From Kibdelosporangium persicum (GTDB lineage Bacteria > Actinomycetota > Actinomycetes > Mycobacteriales > Pseudonocardiaceae): a stretch of DNA of 64,000 bases. The DNA lies in contig NZ_JAAATY010000011.1 in NCBI RefSeq assembly GCF_013280595.1, forward strand, positions 62,001 through 126,000, given 5' to 3'. The first letter of the stretch is position 1. Each line of letters opens with the position of its first letter. The notes below the pieces were generated by a model. That model saw nothing but the letters and a program-made list of their open reading frames with translations. It did no database searches and had not been told where the DNA came from. Of the stretch, positions 17,405-25,297 are shown in pieces. A program made the translations under genes and the position numbers.

Positions 17405-17539
17405 CGAACCACCGGCCCGGACGTGGACACCTGGCGTTCACCAACAGTTCACCGCGAACTGTCCTCGCCGCGCGTCAAAAGAGTCGAAGAACCCGGATGA
17501 TCCGAGGTGGACGGACTTTTCGAGGGGAGGCGACCGCGC

Positions 17540-18607
17540 GTGAAGCGGCGGTTGTCGATCGTGCTCGCGGCGGTGCTGCTTGTCGCGGTCGTCGTAGTGG
17601 TAGTGCTTGACCAGCAAGGGGAAAGTTCCGGAGAGGTCCAGCCGGTGCGCGGCGTGATCGGCTCGGAGAAGCTGGCGTTCTTCCACGACCAGCGGGTGAT
17701 CGACGCGTTCGCCAGGCACGGGCTGCGGGTCGAGGTCGACTCCGCCGGGTCGCGGCAGATCGCCACCACCGTCGACCTCGGCGGGTACGAGTTCGTGTTC
17801 CCGTCCAGTTCGCCTGCGGCGCAACGGATCCAACGTGACCGTAAGATCACCGCGGGTTACACGCCGTTCCAGTCGCCGATGGCGGTCGCGACGTTCGAGC
17901 CGATCGTGCGGCTGCTCACCGCGCACGGCGTCGTGCGGGACGGAAAGCTCGACGTGGCCAGGTATCTGGAGCTGGCCAAGGCCGGCACGCGCTGGGACCA
18001 GTTGCCGGGCAACACCGTTTTCCCGGCCCGCAAGAACATGCTCATCACCACGACCGATCCGCGTGACTCCAACTCGGCGTCGATGTACCTCGCGATCATG
18101 TCGTTCGTGGCGAACGGCAACACCGTTGTCAGCACGCAGGAGGCGGAGGACCGGCTGCTGCCGCAGCTGAGCAGGTTGTTCCTGGACCAGGGGTACACGC
18201 AGAACAGCTCCGAGGGCCCGTTCGAGGACTACCTCGCCGCGGGCATGGGCAAGACCCCGCTCGCCCTGATCTACGAGTCACAGTTCCTGGACCGGCAGAT
18301 CCGGGGCGACGGCGCGATCCGGCCGGACATGCGGATGCTCTACACCGCGCCGACGGTGTTCTCCAAGCACACGCTGGTTCCGTTGTCACCGAACGGCGAA
18401 CGGGTCGGACAGTTGCTGACGACCGATCCCGAGCTGGTCCGGCTCGCGGCCACGTTCGGCTTCCGCACCAACGACTCCCGGGCGTTCACCCAGGTGCTCA
18501 CCGAACGGGGCGTCGCCGTGCCCGGCGATCTGGTCGACATCGTCGAACCACCCTCGTACGAAACGCTGGAACGGATGCTCGACGCGATCGGCAGGCAGTA
18601 CCGGTGA
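17540..18607 (+). CDS. Membrane-anchored extracytoplasmic protein, substrate-binding-protein-like; first gene of TelA operon
   Basis: 355 residues from the GTG at 17540, chosen because GAGGGGAGG sits at 17522-17530. A single signal-anchor helix (KRRLSIVLAAVLLVAVVVVV) precedes a globular exported part. The phrases VIGSEKLAFFHDQRVIDAFA, VDSAGSRQIATTVDLGGYEF and MYLAIMSFVANGNTVV resemble the binding-protein half of the lipoprotein two genes down, but there is no lipobox Cys. No transporter is adjacent. It is linked by GTGA to telA. Ligand unknown. I infer an extracellular sensor or receptor within a four-gene unit. Confidence 0.8.
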   Translation: MKRRLSIVLAAVLLVAVVVVVVLDQQGESSGEVQPVRGVIGSEKLAFFHDQRVIDAFARHGLRVEVDSAGSRQIATTVDLGGYEFVFPSSSPAAQRIQRDRKITAGYTPFQSPMAVATFEPIVRLLTAHGVVRDGKLDVARYLELAKAGTRWDQLPGNTVFPARKNMLITTTDPRDSNSASMYLAIMSFVANGNTVVSTQEAEDRLLPQLSRLFLDQGYTQNSSEGPFEDYLAAGMGKTPLALIYESQFLDRQIRGDGAIRPDMRMLYTAPTVFSKHTLVPLSPNGERVGQLLTTDPELVRLAATFGFRTNDSRAFTQVLTERGVAVPGDLVDIVEPPSYETLERMLDAIGRQYR

Positions 18608-19764
18608 CGGGCGATTTCGCACTCACCCCACCGGATCCGGTCGAACCGATCCCGTCGTCGCGCGCCGCCGGGCTGATCAGCTTGACTGACGAGACGCGCG
18701 CCGGGCTGGCCACCAAGGCAGGCGAGTTCACCGCCCGGCTCGTCGCGGCCGATCCGCGGTCGCCCGATTTCGGCCGGATTCTCGATGAGCTGCTCACGGT
18801 GGGAGCGGCGGACATGCGTGTCGCCGCGTCGATCGCGGGCGCACTGCTCGACCGCTCCGCGAAAGCCTTGGCCGGCGCGCGAGGGGAGAGAACCACGCCG
18901 CAGCAGGAGATCGCGCTGAGCCTGGCGGAGTTACGCCGGACCGTGCGGGAACTCGACCCGGCCAAGCTGCCGATCACCGGCCGCAAGATCCTCAAGCTGA
19001 TCCCGGTGGCCAACGAGGCCCGTAAGCTGTGGGCGCGGTACCAGGCCGCGAACGAACCGGTGAACGCACTGGTCGTGCACCTGCGGATGCGTCAGGACCT
19101 GTTGCACCGCGACAACTCCGCCATCAAGGGCGAGCGGGAACGGTTGTGGCAGACCATGACCAAGCTGTCCGAGGCGGCGGCGTTCGCGGCCGCGGTGGAC
19201 GAGGCGATCGAGCGGCAGGCAGGCGTGTTCGACCTGGCGGACCCGGCGTTGGCGACGGCACTGCGCAGCGACGTGCTGCATCCGATCCGGGAACGCCACC
19301 AGGACATCCTGACCCAGCTGGCGGTCTGCGCACAGGGATATCTCGTGCTGGACCTGTTGCGCCGCAACAACGACCAGCTGATCCGAGGAGTGGAGCGAGC
19401 CGTCTCCACGACCGTGTCCGCGTTGCGCATCGCGTTGGTCATCAGCGGGGCACTGGCGCACCAGCGGGACGTGCACGAGGAGATCGACGCGCTCCAGTCC
19501 ACAACGGAGGGTCTGCTCCAGGCCAACGCGCAGCTGCTTTCGTTGCAGTCCGCGGACATCCAGCGGGCCGGCAGCGACCCGGCGGTCGGCGTGCGGACGA
19601 TCCAGGCGTCGTTCGACCAGATCTTCCGTGCCATCGACGCCATCGACGAGTTCAAGGTGGGCGCTGTGCACACCATGGCGTTGACCGTGGAGGCTTTGCA
19701 GACCGAACTGCGCCGCGCGGACGACTATCTGCGGCGTTCCCACACCGCTGAGAGGGCGGGATGA
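18604..19764 (+). CDS. telA: TelA / toxic anion resistance family protein (PF05816)
   Basis: 386 residues, almost wholly helical, matching the TelA family: LPITGRKILKLIPVANEARK, NALVVHLRMRQDLLHRDN, REREL-type charged helices, and the conserved NDQLIRGVERAVSTTVSALR followed by ALVISGALAHQRDVHEEIDA. The last ~100 residues suggest coiled coil (QTELRRADDYLRRSHTAER). TelA-like proteins are tied to tellurite or envelope stress in several phyla, but their mechanism is unknown. It is cytoplasmic by sequence. It overlaps both neighbours (GTGA upstream, ATGA downstream), so it is part of the 17540-21919 operon with two exported proteins and a membrane protein. Confidence 0.92.
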   Translation: MTGDFALTPPDPVEPIPSSRAAGLISLTDETRAGLATKAGEFTARLVAADPRSPDFGRILDELLTVGAADMRVAASIAGALLDRSAKALAGARGERTTPQQEIALSLAELRRTVRELDPAKLPITGRKILKLIPVANEARKLWARYQAANEPVNALVVHLRMRQDLLHRDNSAIKGERERLWQTMTKLSEAAAFAAAVDEAIERQAGVFDLADPALATALRSDVLHPIRERHQDILTQLAVCAQGYLVLDLLRRNNDQLIRGVERAVSTTVSALRIALVISGALAHQRDVHEEIDALQSTTEGLLQANAQLLSLQSADIQRAGSDPAVGVRTIQASFDQIFRAIDAIDEFKVGAVHTMALTVEALQTELRRADDYLRRSHTAERAG

Positions 19765-21344
19765 AAAAGCTCCTTCTGGCCGGTCTGGTCCTCACCCTGG
19801 CCGCCTGTGATTCGCCCGAGTCCCAGCCCGATCCCGCGCAGCCGCTCGGCCCGCCGCGGCCCGGGGTGCTGCGGGTGCTGGCGGGCAGCGAACTCGCCGA
19901 CATGCAGCCGATCCTGGACGAGGCCGCGAAGGCGACCGGTGTCGAGGTGAAGTTCACCTTCAGCGGCACGATCGAGGGCGCGGAGACGCTGGCCCGCGGG
20001 GACTCGGCGGGCAAGTACGACGCGGTCTGGTTCTCGTCCAACCGGTATCCGCAGACGCTGCCCGACGCGAGCAAGCGGCTCGGCAACCAGGTGAAGATCA
20101 TGAACTCGCCGGTCGTGCTCGGCCTGTCCACCGGCGCGGTCCGCGGGCTCGGCTGGGAAGGCAAGCGGGTCACGTGGGCGCAGATCGCGGAAGCCGCGGG
20201 CGCCAAAGCGTTCACGTACGGCATGACCGACCCGTCCGCGTCCAACTCCGGATTCTCCGCGCTCGTCGGCGTCGCGTCCGCGCTCGCGGGCACGGGCAGC
20301 GCGTTGTCCGCGGACCAGATCGCCGCGGTCACCCCTGGACTGACGAAGTTCTTCAGCGCCCAGGCGTTGTCCGCCGGGTCGTCCGGGTGGCTGTCGGAGG
20401 CCTACCAACGCGGAACGACCAAAGTCGACGGATTGATCAACTACGAGTCCGTGTTGTTGTCGATGAACGCCGACGGCAAACTGCCGGAGCCGTTGTCCCT
20501 GGTGTATCCGAGCGACGGTGTGGTCAGCGCGGACTATCCGTTCACGCTGTTGTCCGACGCCTCCGACGAGGCACGCTCAGCACATCAGCGCCTCACCGAC
20601 TACCTGCGGACCACGGACGTCCAGCGCAAGATCATGGACACCACCCGGCGGCGGCCCGCCGTCCCGGGCGTCGACCTGGGTCCGCAGTTCGCGCAGCGTG
20701 ACCTCGTGGAGCTGCCGTTCCCCACGAGCGGCGAAGCCGTCGACGCGTTGTTGTCGGCGTACTTCAACAAGATCCGGCGACCGTCCCGCACGCTCTACGT
20801 CCTCGACACCTCGGGATCGATGCGAGGCGACCGGATCGAGGCACTGCGGTCCGCGCTCATCGCGCTGACCGGCGCGGACGGCAGCCTCGTCGGGAAGTAC
20901 CGCGGCTTCCGCGGGCGTGAGGAGGTGACCTTGCTGCCGTTCGACACCAAGCCGGGCACCCCGCAGACGTTCGTCGTGCCGGAAACGGCACCGCAGGCCG
21001 AACTCGACAAGATCAAGGCCTTCGCCGCGTCGCTGAACGCGGACGGCGGGACGGCCATCTACGACAGCCTGACCAAGGGGTTCGAACTGCTGGGGCAGCC
21101 GGACCCGGCCAAGTTCACCTCGATCGTGCTGATGACCGACGGCGAGAACCAGAACGGCAGCCCGTTCTCCGCCTTCGAGGCCGCGCACCACCGCGGCGGC
21201 CCGGTCCCGGTGTTCACGGTGTTGTTCGGCGAGGGCGACCAGGACGAGATGAAAAAGGTGTCGGAGATGACCGGCGGGCAGCTGTTCGACGCCCGCGGCA
21301 CCCCGCTGGCCAAGGTGTTCCAGGAGATCCGCGGCTACCAATGA
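19761..21344 (+). CDS. Lipoprotein with substrate-binding-protein fold fused to VWA domain
   Basis: 527 residues. The signal peptide MKKLLLAGLVLTLAAC ends in a lipobox (LAAC, lipidated C16). Residues ~35-310 form a periplasmic-binding-type domain (LRVLAGSELADMQPILDEAA; DAVWFSSNRYPQTLPDASKR; YGMTDPSASNSGFSALVGVA). Residues ~340-520 form a von Willebrand A domain with an intact MIDAS start DTSGSM (~349) and a conserved TDGEN. Exported SBP-VWA fusions of this kind occur beside TelA in actinobacteria (family knowledge). A metal-dependent protein contact at the cell surface is likely; ligand unknown. ATGA overlaps link it on both sides. Confidence 0.9.
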   Translation: MKKLLLAGLVLTLAACDSPESQPDPAQPLGPPRPGVLRVLAGSELADMQPILDEAAKATGVEVKFTFSGTIEGAETLARGDSAGKYDAVWFSSNRYPQTLPDASKRLGNQVKIMNSPVVLGLSTGAVRGLGWEGKRVTWAQIAEAAGAKAFTYGMTDPSASNSGFSALVGVASALAGTGSALSADQIAAVTPGLTKFFSAQALSAGSSGWLSEAYQRGTTKVDGLINYESVLLSMNADGKLPEPLSLVYPSDGVVSADYPFTLLSDASDEARSAHQRLTDYLRTTDVQRKIMDTTRRRPAVPGVDLGPQFAQRDLVELPFPTSGEAVDALLSAYFNKIRRPSRTLYVLDTSGSMRGDRIEALRSALIALTGADGSLVGKYRGFRGREEVTLLPFDTKPGTPQTFVVPETAPQAELDKIKAFAASLNADGGTAIYDSLTKGFELLGQPDPAKFTSIVLMTDGENQNGSPFSAFEAAHHRGGPVPVFTVLFGEGDQDEMKKVSEMTGGQLFDARGTPLAKVFQEIRGYQ

Positions 21345-21919
21345 CGAAGTACCTCGGTTCCACCAAGAACCTCGCCGGATCGGCGGCGGGCCTGCTGGGC
21401 GTGCTGCTCCACGTCGTCGGTGTGGTGGGCGCGTACTGGCCGGTCGTGGTGGTCGGCCTGTACGCGGCCGGTGCTCTGCTGGCGCCGCCCGAGAAGGTCC
21501 GGCTCGTCCCCACGGACACGTTCACCGAGATTTCCCAGGTGCGGTCCGAGCTGGCGTCGTTGATGTCCACTGTGGAGCGATCACGGGTCCCGGACGAGGC
21601 CCGCGCGTTCGTCACCCGGATCCACGGGATGCTGACCGCGATGCTCGACCGCCCGGCGGCGTTGCACACCGACCCGGATCTGCTGCACAGCGTGATCCGG
21701 CTGGCCCGGGTCGACCTGCCGTTGTCGATCGAGGCGTACCTGAACGTGCCGTGGTGGCTGGCCAGCCCGGCCGCCGAGCTGCTCACCCAGCTCGACCTGC
21801 TGGAGGCCGAGTCGCACCGGATCGCCGAACTGTTCTACCGCGACGACATCGCCCAGCAGGCGGACCACACCCGCTACCTGCGCCGGCGGGCCTCCGGCGA
21901 CGACCCGGCTATCTCGTAG
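21341..21919 (+). CDS. Small membrane protein, XpaC-like, last gene of TelA operon
   Basis: 192 residues. Two closely spaced N-terminal membrane helices (AGLLGVLLHVVGVVGAYWPV, then VVVGLYAAGALLAPP) are followed by a cytoplasmic helical domain (TFTEISQVRSELASLMSTVE; HSVIRLARVDLPLSIEAYLN; LDLLEAESHRIAELFYRDD). This plan, and the position next to telA, recalls XpaC, which in Bacillus lies beside the TelA homologue YaaN; the similarity is my inference from layout. The ATG overlaps the VWA lipoprotein stop. The 3' end overlaps the convergent LysR gene by 11 bp. Function unknown. Confidence 0.75.
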   Translation: MTKYLGSTKNLAGSAAGLLGVLLHVVGVVGAYWPVVVVGLYAAGALLAPPEKVRLVPTDTFTEISQVRSELASLMSTVERSRVPDEARAFVTRIHGMLTAMLDRPAALHTDPDLLHSVIRLARVDLPLSIEAYLNVPWWLASPAAELLTQLDLLEAESHRIAELFYRDDIAQQADHTRYLRRRASGDDPAIS

Positions 21920-22790
21920 CGCGGACGATCTCCACGAACCGCCCGACCAGCGGATTGGCCGTGTCCTTCGGCCAGGCCAACGCGATCCGCAACGGCTCGA
22001 CGTCGACCAGCGGCCGCCACGTCAGGTCCGGATGCGTGTAGTAGCCGGCCATCGACTCCGGTCCGATGCACACGCCGGACGTGGTGGCGACGTGTTCGAG
22101 CATCTCCTCGACGTTCGCGTTCTCCCGGCCCCAGACCGGCGCCGAACCGTCCGGCCGCGGGTTGACCGCCCACCAGTCGACCCACTCGGCGGGTGCGACC
22201 CGTGTCCACATCAACGGCTCGTCCCGCAGGTCGTCGATGCTGACTTTCTCCTGTCCGGCGAGGTGATGGCTGGTGCGCATCGCCACCCACCGCTGCTCGG
22301 CCGCGACGATCTCCGACCGCAGGCCCGTCAGGTCCGCGGGCAGCCAGACGAAAGCGATGTCCGCCAAGCCGTCCCGCAACGCCTGCGCCTCACCGCCCCA
22401 GTCGAACCGCTTCGGATCGATGCTCGCGTCGGGATACCGCTCGGTGAACGTGGCCCGCGCCTGCCTGGCGAGTGATCCGCCTCCCGTGGCGACGAATCCC
22501 ACGCGCAGCACGTTGCCCTCGGCCGCGGCGGCGGTTCTTGTCAGCCGAACCGTGTGTTGCCAGTCAGCCAACTGCCTGCGGGCCGCTTCCAGGAGCGCCT
22601 TGCCCGCGCTGGTCAGCTCGATCGCGGAACCGGTCCGGGTGAACAGATCCGTGCCCAGCCGTGTCTCCAGTTGCCTGATCTGCCTGCTCAACGACGGTTG
22701 TGCGACGTACAGCTGCTTGGCCGCCTGGGTGAAGCTCAGGTTCTCCGCGACCACCACGAAGTAGCGCAGCACCCGTGTGTCGACGTCCAT
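21909..22790 (-). CDS. LysR family transcriptional regulator
   Basis: 293 residues from the ATG at 22790 (MDVDTRVLRYFVVVAENLSF); a longer frame to 22943 lacks family support. The N-terminal HTH is typical (FTQAAKQLYVAQPSLSRQIR), and the LysR substrate domain follows (LRVGFVATGGGSLARQARAT; GLADIAFVWLPADLTGLRSE). It is divergent from the NTF2-like/SDR pair at 22844, only 53 bp away, so those two genes are its most probable targets. Confidence 0.93.
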   Translation of the reverse strand: MDVDTRVLRYFVVVAENLSFTQAAKQLYVAQPSLSRQIRQLETRLGTDLFTRTGSAIELTSAGKALLEAARRQLADWQHTVRLTRTAAAAEGNVLRVGFVATGGGSLARQARATFTERYPDASIDPKRFDWGGEAQALRDGLADIAFVWLPADLTGLRSEIVAAEQRWVAMRTSHHLAGQEKVSIDDLRDEPLMWTRVAPAEWVDWWAVNPRPDGSAPVWGRENANVEEMLEHVATTSGVCIGPESMAGYYTHPDLTWRPLVDVEPLRIALAWPKDTANPLVGRFVEIVRATR

Positions 22791-22843
22791 GCCTGAAACG
22801 TATGGGCGCGGGTATTGGACCGCTGTGAGGTGACGCTGGTTGC

Positions 22844-23377
22844 GTGGTGGCCATGGAGAAACCGTTATCCCGGGCAGCAGTTGTCCGTGCGGGAGCGGCC
22901 GGTCTGGTCGCCACAGGGCTGGCCGCGACAGGAATGGCCGCACCGGCCGCGGCGGCCGGGAACGAGCACCCCAACGTGGCGCTCATCCGGCGTTACTACG
23001 AGGTCTACGGCAGCGGGGACCTCAAGGCGCTCCGGCAGTTCTTCGCGCCGGACATCCGCTGGACGATCCCCGGGCACCACCCGCTCGCGGGCACCAAGAC
23101 CGGCGCGGACGAGGTGCTGGCGTTCTTCGCGCAGCTGGCGAAGTCCGGGTTCCGGGCGGAGATCCTGTTCCTGGCGGCCGACCGCGACTGGGTGGTCGAC
23201 ATGCACCGCGGCTGGAGCACCACGCCCGAGGGCCTGGACATCACGTGGACGCTGGCGTACCGCATCCGCGGCCGCACGATCGTCGAGGCGGTCAACTTCG
23301 CCGCGGACCAGCACGCCGCCGACGCGTTCTTCTGGCGGCAGTACCCGTTGGCGCGGATTCCGCGGAGGCTGGCGTGA
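22844..23377 (+). CDS. Exported SnoaL/NTF2-like protein
   Basis: 177 residues. GAGGTGA at 22826-22832 supports the GTG at 22844; an ATG at 22853 is also possible. A ~38-residue leader with a hydrophobic, Ala-rich core and an AAPAAAAG cleavage region indicates export, though it has no true twin-arginine pair. The mature part is a SnoaL-like ketosteroid-isomerase fold: NVALIRRYYEVYGSGDLKAL, FFAPDIRWTIPGHHPLAGT, YRIRGRTIVEAVNFAADQHA. The fold binds small hydrophobic ligands or catalyses isomerisation or hydrolysis. It is coupled to the SDR gene by GTGA, and divergent LysR control is likely. Confidence 0.87.
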   Translation: MVAMEKPLSRAAVVRAGAAGLVATGLAATGMAAPAAAAGNEHPNVALIRRYYEVYGSGDLKALRQFFAPDIRWTIPGHHPLAGTKTGADEVLAFFAQLAKSGFRAEILFLAADRDWVVDMHRGWSTTPEGLDITWTLAYRIRGRTIVEAVNFAADQHAADAFFWRQYPLARIPRRLA

Positions 23378-24198
23378 ACCGGCGGCAGATGCTGGCGGCG
23401 GGAGCGTTGGGTCTCGCCGCGTTCCCGGGGTCCGCCGAGGCGGCCGCTTCCGGCAAGGTCGTGTTGATCACGGGCGCCACGTCGGGGATCGGCGCGGCCA
23501 CAGCGCGTGCCTTCGCGGCCGCGGGTGCCCGTGTTTTCTTCTGCGGACGCCGTGAGCACCTCGGTCAGCAGGTGGCCGCGAGCATCCGCTCAACCGGTGG
23601 CGAGGCGACGTTCCGGCGAGCCGACGTCCGCGACGAGAACGAGGTCCGCGACCTGGTCGACGCCTGTGTCCGGCGTTACGGGCGGCTCGACGTCGCGGTC
23701 AACAACGCGGGAATCGAGAGCCCCCGCGCGGTCCGGCTGCACGAACAGTCCCTTTCGGACATGGAGTCGGTGTGGCGGACCAACGTGGCCGGGGTGTTCC
23801 TCGGCATGAAGTACGAGATCCCGCGGATGCTCGCCCAAGGCGGCGGCGCGATCGTGAACACCGCCTCCATCTCCGCGGAGGTCGGATTCGCCACGATCGC
23901 GCCGTACAACTCGAGCAAGCACGCTGTCGCCTCGCTCACCAAGGTCGCCGCCTTGGAGTACGCGGCCGACAACATCCGGATCAACGCCTTCGCGCCAGGC
24001 GCCGTGGACACGCCGATGCTCCGCCGCGCGGCGGAGGCGTTCGGCATGACCTACGAGCAGATCGCCCAGGACTATCCGATCAAGCGCATCGTCCGGCCCG
24101 AGGAGATGGCGAGTGTCGTCATGTTCCTCGCGTCACCGGCGGCCAGCGCGATCGTCGGGACCGACCTGGACGCGTCAGGCGGGTACCTGACCGGCTGA
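23374..24198 (+). CDS. Short-chain dehydrogenase/reductase with twin-arginine-type leader
   Basis: 274 residues from the GTG overlapping the upstream stop. The SDR core is complete: TGATSGIG (33-40), VAVNNAGIES, the catalytic Ser in NTASISAEVG, YNSSK (Y178, K182) and NAFAPGAVDTPML. The first ~24 residues are unusual for an SDR: VNRRQMLAAGALGLAAFPGS, then AEAAA, a twin-arginine motif with a hydrophobic core and an Ala-x-Ala end. Tat export carries folded, cofactor-loaded proteins, so an exported NAD(P)-bound oxidoreductase is possible. Substrate unknown; it is paired with an exported NTF2-like protein. Confidence 0.9.
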   Translation: MNRRQMLAAGALGLAAFPGSAEAAASGKVVLITGATSGIGAATARAFAAAGARVFFCGRREHLGQQVAASIRSTGGEATFRRADVRDENEVRDLVDACVRRYGRLDVAVNNAGIESPRAVRLHEQSLSDMESVWRTNVAGVFLGMKYEIPRMLAQGGGAIVNTASISAEVGFATIAPYNSSKHAVASLTKVAALEYAADNIRINAFAPGAVDTPMLRRAAEAFGMTYEQIAQDYPIKRIVRPEEMASVVMFLASPAASAIVGTDLDASGGYLTG

Positions 24199-24284
24199 TC
24201 ACCACTACCTTGCGGCCGCTGAACTCGCCGTCCTCAGGGGCTTCGGTCCCGGGGACGGCGGGCGCCCGTCGGCGGTATGCGGCG

Positions 24285-25070
24285 TCACGCGTTCCGGACG
24301 AGGAACCGGATGATGTCGGGATAGCAGGCCTTGTCCCGCATCACGCCCATGTGCCCGCGCCCGGCGTAGAGCCTCAGCGTGGCGTCCGGGATTCTCCGCG
24401 CGGTCTCTTCGACCAGGTCACGCGGGTACAGCAGGTCCTTTTCGCCGGCGATGAGCAACGTCGGCGCCGCGACCTTCTCGCAGTCCAGGTCGTAGCCGTC
24501 CTCGGCGTCCAGCATCGCGATCATGCCGTCCGGGTCTTCCGGCTTGCTGGACGCCAGCCGCATGATCCGCGTCATCGCTTTCCGCCCGACCGGTCCTTCG
24601 GCCAACCCCGGCACCAGAGCCGCCATCGCGTCCCGGTACTCGCCTCGGAACAGCCTGTCCCGGTACTCCCGCTGCACCTGTTTGCCCAACGGCCCCAGCC
24701 TGGCCGCCGTCGCGCACGCGACCAGCGTCTTGACCGCGTCGTGGTGGTCGGCCGCGACCTGCAACGCGAGGGACCCGCCGGTCGAGATGCCCATCACCTC
24801 GACCGGTTCCCGGAACTTCCGCCGGATCGCCTCGGCGACATCCGCGGCGAGCTCGGCCATGGTGGCCCCGGCCTTGACCCCCGGCCGCCGCCCGAACGAG
24901 TAGATGGTGCGGCCCCGCGCCAACCGGTTCATCTGCCGCGTCTCCACCAGACGGCCGACCCCGGTGGGGTTGCCCGCCTCGGGAACCAGCGTTCGGACGT
25001 ACACCAGGGGCGGTCCCTCGCCGTAGGCCAGCGCGGGCATGCCACCGTGCAAACTCAGCTCACGAATCAT
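24285..25070 (-). CDS. Alpha/beta-hydrolase fold protein
   Basis: 261 residues from the ATG at 25070; an upstream frame extends to 25148 without support. The nucleophile elbow is VMGISTGGSLALQVA (S96), a likely acid is in IAGEKDLLYPRDL, and the His is in YAGRGHMGVMRDK. The N-terminal strand (PALAYGEGPPLVYVRTLVPE) fits an esterase/lactonase-type enzyme. No substrate can be named. It stands alone, converging with the SDR gene (86-bp gap) and divergent from the MFS gene. Confidence 0.85.
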   Translation of the reverse strand: MIRELSLHGGMPALAYGEGPPLVYVRTLVPEAGNPTGVGRLVETRQMNRLARGRTIYSFGRRPGVKAGATMAELAADVAEAIRRKFREPVEVMGISTGGSLALQVAADHHDAVKTLVACATAARLGPLGKQVQREYRDRLFRGEYRDAMAALVPGLAEGPVGRKAMTRIMRLASSKPEDPDGMIAMLDAEDGYDLDCEKVAAPTLLIAGEKDLLYPRDLVEETARRIPDATLRLYAGRGHMGVMRDKACYPDIIRFLVRNA

Positions 25071-25243
25071 CGTTTCCCGATTCTGCCAACGCCGAGGTCC
25101 GGCCGCCCGGCCTGGCCGAGCTTCCTCCCCGCCGCGCGGATCTGCCAACTCAGGTCTCTCTCCGAGCCGTGCCCGTGGGGTGTGATCGCAGCTTCCGGGC
25201 CATGGCCGGGTGCGTCACACTGTCCATAAATGCGCTCGGCCCT

Positions 25244-25278
25244 CTGAAGCGCTTCAGTTAGCATCTGAAGCGCTTCAA
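25244..25278. promoter_or_regulatory. Tandem palindromic operators upstream of the MFS gene
   Basis: Two near-identical palindromes lie 20 bp before the MFS start: CTGAAGCGCTTCAG (25244-25257) and CTGAAGCGCTTCAA (25265-25278). Their centres are 21 bp apart, two helical turns, so two repressor dimers would bind the same face. TGAAGCGCTTCA has the central CG and arm spacing of LacI-family operators. A -10-like TAGCAT (25259-25264) sits between them, so binding would block transcription. The cognate regulator is not adjacent; the LacI gene at 7187 is only a candidate. Confidence 0.8.
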
Positions 25279-25297
25279 CCCCTGCGAAGGAGGTCCT

